Assembly (NCBI GenBank): GCA_902796805.1
Contig: CADBQG010000048.1
Coordinates: 1 to 32,637, forward strand
Source of the DNA: an uncultured Bacteroidota bacterium
GTDB lineage: Bacteria; Bacteroidota; Bacteroidia; Bacteroidales; WCHB1-69
Reading direction: 5' to 3'
Length of the DNA: 32,637 nucleotides
Shown here piece after piece: positions 24,333-32,000 of the stretch. The position numbers were made by a program, and so were the translations under genes. Positions within the stretch are counted from its first letter, which is position 1. Each line of letters begins with the position of its first letter. Below the pieces are notes generated by a model. The model searched no databases, was not told the origin of the DNA, and worked only from the letters and a program-made list of their open reading frames with translations.

Positions 24333-25178
24333 ATGTTCACGATAGTCTTTTTCTTTGTTGGCTTGAGTTTCGGCGGCTTCTCCGCCGGGTTGATAGGAGG
24401 TTTTATAGGATACCTGATCGACCAGTGGCGTGCATCCCGCAGAATGCGCCGCTTCGCCGAACAGCAGTCGGAGAGACAGTACTACACGAGCGAAGGCCAG
24501 TTCGAGGACGAGATTCTCGTGCTGATTTCATACGTGGCCACCGCCGACAAGAACAAGTTGCGTCAGTCGGAGCTCGACTACTGCAAGCAGTTTTTCCAGC
24601 AGAACTTTCCTCACGCGAATCTCTCCGAGATGCTGCTCAAATTCAAGGGCTACCTCGACGCTCCAAATCTCGACTCGCTCTGCCAGGTGGCCTGCGAGAA
24701 TATCAGGAAATTCGCCACCGTGCATGAAAAGATAGCGATCATTCAGGCACTGTTCGGTTTCGTGAAGTCTGACGGAAGCGCCAACACCCTTGAACTGAGT
24801 GCAGTGCAGAGGATTTCCGACAACTGTGGACTGAACCGTTCCACTTTCGAAGCCCTCAAGTCCCTGTATTTCAACTTCTCTTACAGCGGATATAGCTACG
24901 ATTACGGGTCAAGAAGCGCCGGGGAGGACAACTACGGCGGCGGCAGGCGCTTCGAGACCAGTTCAGGGCCTTCGTTGGACGAGTGCTACAGGATTCTCGA
25001 GGTCTCATCGGATGTTTCCAACGACGAGCTGAAGAAGGCCTACCGCGTGGCGGCTATGAAGCATCATCCCGACAAGGTGAGCCATCTTGGCGAGGACGTG
25101 CGGAAGCAGGCAGAAGAGAAGTTTGCCAAGGTGAACGAGGCTTACGAAAAAATCAAGGCCTCGAGAGGTGTGAAGTAA
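24333..25178 (+). CDS. DjlA-like membrane-anchored TerB/J-domain co-chaperone
   Basis: The 281-residue protein starts with one hydrophobic, glycine-rich span (residues 1 to about 28, FVGLSFGGFSAGLIGGFIGY). A TerB-like helical domain follows, about residues 50-180 (EDEILVLISYVATADKNKLR ... GFVKSDGSANTLEL). A short Tyr/Gly/Ser-rich linker leads to a C-terminal J domain with the catalytic HPD at residues 245-247 (MKHHPDKVSHLGEDV). The order matches DjlA, a DnaK co-chaperone anchored in the inner membrane with the J domain in the cytoplasm. The HPD motif implies it can stimulate DnaK ATPase. It follows kdsC with a 9-base gap and is convergent with the dehydrogenase gene at 25227. Confidence 0.9.
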   Translation: MFTIVFFFVGLSFGGFSAGLIGGFIGYLIDQWRASRRMRRFAEQQSERQYYTSEGQFEDEILVLISYVATADKNKLRQSELDYCKQFFQQNFPHANLSEMLLKFKGYLDAPNLDSLCQVACENIRKFATVHEKIAIIQALFGFVKSDGSANTLELSAVQRISDNCGLNRSTFEALKSLYFNFSYSGYSYDYGSRSAGEDNYGGGRRFETSSGPSLDECYRILEVSSDVSNDELKKAYRVAAMKHHPDKVSHLGEDVRKQAEEKFAKVNEAYEKIKASRGVK

Positions 25179-25226
25179 CTCTGAGGCCTGATTGCATCGG
25201 TCAAACTGCCTAATAACTGTATAGAC

Positions 25227-26432
25227 TTATTCGTGCTTGTAAACCGGCAGCGGCTGGTCGATTTGTTCGTTCCAGGGGAGTCCGTATCCGCCGATTTCCT
25301 TCATGAACGGGTCGGGGTCGAACTGTTCAACGTTGAACACGCCCTTGCCCTGCCAAGTGCCGGTGAGGATCATCTTGGCGCCGAGCATGGCCGGCACGCC
25401 GGTCGTGTAAGACACGGCCTGCGCGCCTACTTCCTTGAAGCATTCGGCGTGGTCGCAGTTGTTCCACACGTAGTATGTGCGTTGCTTCCCGTCCTTCACA
25501 CCCTTTATCTGGCATCCTATTGATGTCTGCCCGTGGTATCCCTCGCCCAGCGACGACGGCTCGGGGAGCACTGCCTTCAGGAACTGCAGCGGCACAATCT
25601 CCATGCCGTTGTAGTTGATGGGCTTGATGCTTGTCATCCCGATCTCCTGAAGCACGTTGAGCACTGTGATGTACTTCTGTCCGAATGTCATCCAGAAGCG
25701 GGCGCGCTTGAGGGTGGGGTAGCTCTTCACCAGCGACTCGAGCTCCTCGTGGTAGAGGAGGTACGACTCGCGTTCGCCGATGTTGGGGTATTCAACGGGG
25801 CGGTGCACCGACATCGGGTCGATTTCGACCCATTGTCCGTTCTCCCAGTATTTGCCTTTCTGTGTTATCTCGCGGATGTTGATCTCAGGATTGAAGTTCG
25901 TGGCGAAGGCCTTGCCGTGGTCGCCGGCGTTGCAGTCCACGATGTCGAGATAGTGAATTTCGTCGAAGTGGTGCTTGGCGGCGTAGGCGGTGTAGATGCT
26001 CGTCACGCCCGGGTCGAAGCCGCAGCCGAGCAGAGCCATTATGCCGGCCTCCTTGAAGCGGTCGTGGTAGGCCCACTGCCAGCTGTACTCGAACTTCGCC
26101 TTGTCGCGGGGCTCGTAGTTGGCGGTGTCCATGTAGTTGGTGCGCGTTGCCAGACATGCGTCCATCAGCGGGAGGTCCTGGTAAGGCAGGGCCACGTTGA
26201 TCAGAAGGTCGGGCTTGTAGCTTTCTATGAGGCGGATGGTCTCCTCAACGTTGTCGGCGTCAACCTGCGCTGTCTTTATCCGCCCGCCGCCCACCTGCGC
26301 GGCGATGGCGTCGCATTTCGACTTGGTGCGCGACGCAAGCATTATCTCTGTGAAGACCTCGGGAACCGAGGCGCATTTGTGAGCAACAACGGAACCCACT
26401 CCGCCTGCTCCTACTATAAGTACTCTTGACAT
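25227..26432 (-). CDS. Saccharopine dehydrogenase-family protein, probable carboxynorspermidine synthase
   Basis: The 401-residue protein begins with an NAD(P)-binding Rossmann motif VLIVGAGGVGSVVAHKCAS, followed by IMLASRTKSKCDAIA. The middle part has the family's LLINVALPYQDLPLMDACLA, and MALLGCGFDPGVTSIYTAYA. The size and these motifs fit carboxynorspermidine (carboxyspermidine) dehydrogenase better than lysine-pathway saccharopine reductases. That enzyme makes carboxy(nor)spermidine by reductive condensation of aspartate semialdehyde with a diamine, the usual route to spermidine in gut Bacteroidetes. The partner decarboxylase nspC is not in the window. A perfect -7 box lies at 26489-26496. 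A lysine-catabolic role remains possible. Confidence 0.85.
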   Translation of the reverse strand: MSRVLIVGAGGVGSVVAHKCASVPEVFTEIMLASRTKSKCDAIAAQVGGGRIKTAQVDADNVEETIRLIESYKPDLLINVALPYQDLPLMDACLATRTNYMDTANYEPRDKAKFEYSWQWAYHDRFKEAGIMALLGCGFDPGVTSIYTAYAAKHHFDEIHYLDIVDCNAGDHGKAFATNFNPEINIREITQKGKYWENGQWVEIDPMSVHRPVEYPNIGERESYLLYHEELESLVKSYPTLKRARFWMTFGQKYITVLNVLQEIGMTSIKPINYNGMEIVPLQFLKAVLPEPSSLGEGYHGQTSIGCQIKGVKDGKQRTYYVWNNCDHAECFKEVGAQAVSYTTGVPAMLGAKMILTGTWQGKGVFNVEQFDPDPFMKEIGGYGLPWNEQIDQPLPVYKHE

Positions 26433-26488
26433 TGTATTTGTTTTTTATTCTTGATACTCGTTGAATGTCCACGCGAAAACCGCAGCCG

Positions 26489-26496
26489 CAAAGATA
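26489..26496 (-). promoter_or_regulatory. Promoter -7 box for the carboxynorspermidine synthase-like gene
   Basis: TATCTTTG followed by CGG on the minus strand is a perfect TAnnTTTG match, about 55 bases upstream of the ATG at 26432. No clear -33 element at normal spacing. Confidence 0.6.
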
Positions 26497-26639
26497 AGAA
26501 AAAAATCAAAAAGCATAACTGTGTACGCCGTAACTTTTTTCAAATGTTGAGTTCGCCGATATGGAAAGCAAGATTGATGGCTCTTGTCTCATATTAACCC
26601 TATTTTTACATTATTTAACAGTTTTAATTGTAAAATATG

Positions 26640-26647
26640 TATCTTTG
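26640..26647 (+). promoter_or_regulatory. Promoter -7 box for the GH3-HAD gene pair
   Basis: TATCTTTG followed by CGG is a perfect TAnnTTTG match 23 bases before the ATG at 26671. The AT-rich stretch upstream (26590-26639) contains TTTTA-type sequence but no perfect -33 TTTG. Together with the box at 26489-26496 it makes this 238-base region a divergent promoter. Confidence 0.65.
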
Positions 26648-26670
26648 CGGTTTGATAAAAAACCATCTCA

Positions 26671-28359
26671 ATGGATTTAAAAAGAATGCTTTTGGTGAAT
26701 CTCCTTGTCGGGATCACGGGCAGAATGCAATACAGGAGGCTCAGGAAGGTGTCGAAGCACCCGCAGAGGCACAGCGACATAACTCTGAGGAAGATAATCT
26801 TCTATGCCAAGGACACCGTCTTCGGCAAGGAACACAATTTCGACTATATCTTCAAGGCCACGAGCGAGGAGGAGTTCTACAGGCGCTTCCGCGAGAACGT
26901 CAAGCCCAACGACTACGAGGACTTGCGTCCGTATGTTGAGCGCCACAAGCACGGCGAGTCCGACGTCCTCTTCCACGGGAAGCCGGTGCTGTATGCGACC
27001 ACATCTGGTACTACAGCCGAGCCCAAGTGGATTCCCATAACCAGGAAATATCTCTGGAAGATTTATGTCAAGATGTCACGGATATGGCTCTACAACTTCA
27101 TCAGGCATAGAAGCACCTGCTTCGGCGGCAAGGTGCTCGCTATTGTTGGCAAGTACAAGGAGGGAGAGGCTCCGGACGGCACCATGTACGGCTCGGTGTC
27201 GGGGGTGACTCGCGACGACATGCCGAAGTTCATCCAGAAGCTCTATGCCAACCCACAGTGCGTTTACGACATCTCCGACTACAATGCCCGCTATTATGTG
27301 CTTATGCGCAAGAGCATCGAGCAGGACGTTACAGTAATCGTAACGGCGAACCCGTCAACGATAGTCGAGATGCAGAACAATGTGAACAAGTACTACGACG
27401 AATATGTCAAGGACATCGAGAACGGGACACTGAGCGATCTGTTCGACATTGAGCCGGAGATACGTGCCGAGATAGAGAGTGCCTTGAAGCCAAACCCCAA
27501 GCGCGCCGCGAAGCTCAGAAAACTGAAAGAGAAGCACGGCAACGTGCTTCCAAAGCACTTCTGGCCCAACCTCCAGATCCTGAGCACATGGAAGTGCGGC
27601 AACACCGCAATATACATCGACCAGTTCAAAGATTCGTTCCCCAAGTCGATGTTCCACCAGGAACTCGGGTATTTCAGCTCGGAATGCCGTTTCGGACTTG
27701 TACTCGACGACTCGATTAACACCGTGCTTTTCCCGCATTACCACTTCTATGAGTTTGTTGAAGAGTCTGAACTTGGTAAAACTGATCCTCATTTCCACCT
27801 CCTTCATGAACTCCAGGAAGGAAAACGATATTGCGCATACGTCACAACTTTTGCCGGACTTTACCGCTACAATATGAATGATCTTTTGGAGGTTGGATCC
27901 AAATTCATGAACACCCCTACGGTGCACATGATTCAGAAGGTGAACGGGATTATATCGCTGACGGGTGAGAAGTTGCACGAAAAACAGCTGATAGACGCCG
28001 TGCACAGGGCCGAGGACGTGACTGGCGTGAAGACTCGCTTCTTTGTGGGCTTCGCCGACACCGAGATAAGAGGATACAGGTTCTACTACGAATTTGAAGA
28101 CACAACCCTGTCGCAGCAGCAAGCCGAGGAGTTCAACGAGGTAGTTGACAACAAGTTGAAGGAAATAAACATGGAGTATGAGTCGAAGCGCGACTCCCTG
28201 AGGCTCAAGCTGCCGGTGGCGCACCGACTGGTGAGCGGCTCTTTTGAGAAGTTCAAGGAGGAATGCGTGGCCGAAGGCTACCGCGACGGCCAGTTCAAGA
28301 TCCAGCTGCTTATGCAGGACGAGTTCCGCCACGCCAAATTCAAAAAATTGATATTGTAA
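26671..28359 (+). CDS. GH3-family (auxin-responsive promoter-like) acyl-acid amido synthetase
   Basis: The 562-residue protein belongs to the ANL adenylating superfamily, GH3 branch. The phosphate-binding motif is TTSGTTAEPK at about residues 110-119. Further GH3 landmarks are ILSTWKCGNTAIYIDQF, YFSSECRFG, VTTFAGLYRYNMNDLLEVG and LTGEKLHEKQLIDAV. In plants GH3 enzymes join amino acids to jasmonate or auxin through an acyl-adenylate. Bacteroidetes homologues are common but I know of no established substrate. The N-terminal 50 residues are basic (RRLRKVSKHPQRHSD) with a short amphipathic start that could lie against the membrane. Its TAA stop overlaps the ATG of the HAD gene by one base (TAATG), so the pair is translationally coupled. 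Confidence 0.9.
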   Translation: MDLKRMLLVNLLVGITGRMQYRRLRKVSKHPQRHSDITLRKIIFYAKDTVFGKEHNFDYIFKATSEEEFYRRFRENVKPNDYEDLRPYVERHKHGESDVLFHGKPVLYATTSGTTAEPKWIPITRKYLWKIYVKMSRIWLYNFIRHRSTCFGGKVLAIVGKYKEGEAPDGTMYGSVSGVTRDDMPKFIQKLYANPQCVYDISDYNARYYVLMRKSIEQDVTVIVTANPSTIVEMQNNVNKYYDEYVKDIENGTLSDLFDIEPEIRAEIESALKPNPKRAAKLRKLKEKHGNVLPKHFWPNLQILSTWKCGNTAIYIDQFKDSFPKSMFHQELGYFSSECRFGLVLDDSINTVLFPHYHFYEFVEESELGKTDPHFHLLHELQEGKRYCAYVTTFAGLYRYNMNDLLEVGSKFMNTPTVHMIQKVNGIISLTGEKLHEKQLIDAVHRAEDVTGVKTRFFVGFADTEIRGYRFYYEFEDTTLSQQQAEEFNEVVDNKLKEINMEYESKRDSLRLKLPVAHRLVSGSFEKFKEECVAEGYRDGQFKIQLLMQDEFRHAKFKKLIL

Positions 28360-28949
28360 TGCTTCCAAAAGCTGCCATATTTGACTTGGATGGAACGTTG
28401 TACAACAAGCGGCTGCTTCCGTTGCGGCTTGCATATTCGCAGTTGTTAAAGGGTAGGTTGTCGTATCTTGTGGCCGAACGAAGGGCGAGGAAGTCATTGA
28501 AAGGCAGATATTTCGGCGACAAAGAGGTGTTCGAGGATGCCTTCTTCAACAGTTTCGGCAAGAAAGGGGCTCGTGAATGGTATTACGATGAATACATGCC
28601 TGATATGGCCAGGGTGTTGAAGGCACACTATGAGGTTGATATGAGGATTGCAGGCATTCTCAAAGACTTCCGTTTCAATGGTGTCAAGACAGCGGTGTTC
28701 TCTGACTATGGATTTGTAAGACAGAAACTCGAGGCCATCGGGTTTGACATTGCTTTGGCCGATTATTTGTTCGAGGCTCCCGCGCTCGGCGGGCTGAAGC
28801 CATGCAGGGAGGTCTTCATGAAGGTTTGCGAACTGATGGGTGTGTCGCCGGAAGAGTGCGTGATGTACGGCGACCGCGACGACACCGATGGGGCAGGCGC
28901 GGCTCTTGCCGGCATGGCCTTCGTGAATGTCGGCTCCATGAAAGGGTAG
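28359..28949 (+). CDS. HAD-superfamily hydrolase
   Basis: The 196-residue protein carries HAD motif I FDLDGTL (Asp9 nucleophile, Asp11 acid/base), a helical cap region (residues 20-90, with RRARKSLKGRYFGDKEVF), motif II TAVFSDYG, a Lys in ALGGLKPCREVF, and motif III YGDRDDTDGAGA. This is a type-I-cap phosphatase layout; the substrate is not predictable. The start is the ATG at 28359-28361, overlapping the GH3 stop by one base. The longer upstream frame reads through the GH3 gene in another phase. The coupling suggests phosphatase and GH3 act in one pathway or on one metabolite. A stretch of 58 bases separates it from the protease gene and contains no clear terminator. Confidence 0.88.
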   Translation: MLPKAAIFDLDGTLYNKRLLPLRLAYSQLLKGRLSYLVAERRARKSLKGRYFGDKEVFEDAFFNSFGKKGAREWYYDEYMPDMARVLKAHYEVDMRIAGILKDFRFNGVKTAVFSDYGFVRQKLEAIGFDIALADYLFEAPALGGLKPCREVFMKVCELMGVSPEECVMYGDRDDTDGAGAALAGMAFVNVGSMKG

Positions 28950-29007
28950 GATTTCAAACAGCATTTATCTATTCCGTAAATGACAAAAAGATTATAATGA
29001 CGAATAT

Positions 29008-32000
29008 ATGAAAAAAAAGATTCTCTTTTCGTTGTTTATTATCGTGTTTTTCAACGCTCAGGCTCAAGATTTCTCCAGTCGGGGCGCAAACACCTCCGTG
29101 TCGGAGGAGGCCGCATACAATGTCGGTCTCACGTTCTTGGGCGACAAAGTCGGCGTTCTCCATAGAAATGGAGGGGGACTTGAGCTTGATACAGTCTTCC
29201 GCACCCAGTCGGGCCACAATGCCTTCTATGTGTTCAACGCGCCCCGGGGCTTCGTGATGGTTGCCGCAGACACTCGCGTGGCGCCTGTCATAGCCTATTC
29301 TTCCGAGTCGCAGTTCCACGGCGGCAATATGCCCGAATCGTTGCAAGAACTCTTGGAAGGCTATGTGATGCAGGTACAGTACGCAATAGACTCCGTTGAC
29401 GCAGCATCCGCCCGGGAAACAGCTCTTATGTGGAATATCTTCCTGTCGGGAGAGTTGCCCCAGCCTGCCAGAAGCCAAAGTGCCGTCCCGCCGTTGCTCC
29501 GGACACTGTGGAACCAGAATTCTCCATACAACTCCATATGCCCTGCCGACCCTGCAGGTCCGGGAGGACATGTGTACGCTGGATGCGTGGCCACGGCTCT
29601 TGCGCAAATTTTCAAATATTGGTCGCAACCTGCAAATGGATTGGGAAGCAATTCATACAATTGCAACTTTACAAGTGAGGGCTATGGCAATTATGGATTC
29701 TTGTCGGTTGATTTTACAACTGGCAATTATAATTACAATATGATGCCTAACTCACTTTCAAACGCCACTTCGGAAGAGATTGCAGAGGTGGCTAAGCTGA
29801 TTTACCATTGCGGTGTTGCAGTGGAAATGAAATACGGCGCGAATGGGAGTGGAGCATTTGACAGTAAAGCGCTTAGCGCCCTAAAAAATTTCTTCGGCTA
29901 TACAACCGCTCAACTTGTAAAGAAAACTGCATATACTGATCCGGAGTGGAAAAGTCTTCTCAAATCAGAACTTCTACAGATGCGCCCGGTATATTACAGC
30001 GGAAGCGGCAACCAGGGTGGCCACGCCTTCGTGTGCGATGGATTTGATGAAAACGACATGTTTCATTTCAACTGGGGATGGAGCGGTAGCAACAACGGTT
30101 ACTACACTCTGACGAGCCTCACACCGGGAAACAAGAATTTCTCATCTGGACAGACCGCCATTATAGGCATAGATGCGGCGCAGCCAAAAATAAGGGCAAG
30201 CAAGCACTGCGTTTCATTTCTTTCACCTTGTGGAACTGTGAGCGAAAGCAAGTCTGTTTTCATAATCTCAACTTCCTTGGTTCAGACAATAAACGCAACT
30301 GTTGTAGGAAATTTTGGTGTAAGCATTGATTCATCGACTTATCTTCAGAATCTCGATATAAGTTCAACTGGAGGCAAACTGTATATTCGTCATAATGGCT
30401 CTGAAGTTGGAGCTACTGAACAGGGGTTGCTGATTCTTTCTTCTGGCTCCGCTACCGATACGGTTTATCTGACCGGCAACACTTTTGTTGATGTTTTCGA
30501 TTGCCTTCCACCCCAGAACCTTGTGATTTCTACCCAAGATTTACAACATATCAATTTGAATTGGAACTCTCCAACAGTTGACCATGACCCGAAATATTTA
30601 TCCTGGTCGTCTGAAAACGTAAGTGTTTTTTCCGGTTATGCCTCTTATTACAGGTTTACAATGTTGCAGAGATATAGCGAAACCGACATTTTGCCATATC
30701 ATAACAAGTCGATTACTGCAATACGTTTTTATGCCGATGCAGAAGCGAGCCTGTTTAAGGCGGTTGTTTATAGCGGTGGCTCTTTTGAAGGTGGTTTTAA
30801 TCCAGGCACTTTGGTATATTCGCAAGATATTGACAGAAGTTCCTTGAATCTTAATGGTTGGAATACAATAACACTTGACACGTCTGTAATTGTTGATGCG
30901 GCGCAGGAACTTTGCTTTGGCATATATTTGGAGGCACCAGCCGGTACTTATGCAATACCACGATGTTCAGGAGGTGTTGCCTATAAAGGATGTGTCTATG
31001 GTTATCATTCTTCTAATTCCGTAAGTTGGAACGAATATTCTCAAGAATATACCTATCCTCTCGGTGTAATTGTGGAAAATGCACAGAAAGTTGTTGATTA
31101 CACAATACTGAGAGACGGCTCGATATTAGGAACAACAAACGATCCTTTCTATCAAGATTATGTTGACTCTTCTAAAACGTTTAATTATACTGTTGTGGCT
31201 AATTGGAGCAACAATTGCAGCGACAGTACTATGAAATCATTTAAAAATGTTGCTCAAATATCGTCTGTTCCTGAAAGAGTTGATATCTTCACAAATTATG
31301 GATATGGATTAAATGTTAAAAAAGTCGTGATTGCGGGATGCGGATTAGAATCTTCTATTCATGCGTTTGTAGATGGTGATTTTCAAATCAGTTCTGATTC
31401 CGTTAATTACAGTTCTTCTCAAACTTTGCCCGCATCAGGGGGCGCTTTGTTCGTTAGATATAGCCCATCATCTTCATCAGAGCAATTTGAATCAGGCCTT
31501 CTTATCCTTTCTTCAGACAATATAGTGACAAATGTTCCAATTACTGCCCAGATTTACAATGAATGCACTCCCCCAAAAAATCTGTTGCTTTCTCAAAATG
31601 GAAATAATATTTCTCTGACTTGGGAATCGCCTGATTTGCAGACGGTTCAGCAATACCCTTTGTCATGGTATGAATCTCCGGGCAACTTGTCATACGGAAG
31701 CAACCATAGCGAAATAAAACGATATATTGTGCATCGTTTCGACACTAATGATTTGGCTTCTTACCACGGAAAGCAACTTACCTCCGTGTCGTTTATCCCT
31801 CATAATTCTGTAACAACATACAAAATTGTGGTTTATAAAGGTGGGTCGGAAAGAACATCCCAGTACTTCAGTTCGGGAACAAAAATTGTAGAACAAGATG
31901 TTGATATTTCTACTCTTACTGCTGGAGAATGGAATTCTATACAACTTCAAAATCCTGTTATGGTAGATGCAAGCCAGGAATTATGGTATGGTGTTTATTT

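Noticed and set aside
27355-28497. 380-codon minus-strand frame opposite the GH3 gene
   Set aside because: Antisense of a strongly conserved adenylating enzyme; composition is typical of a reverse-phase shadow in a G+C-rich gene.
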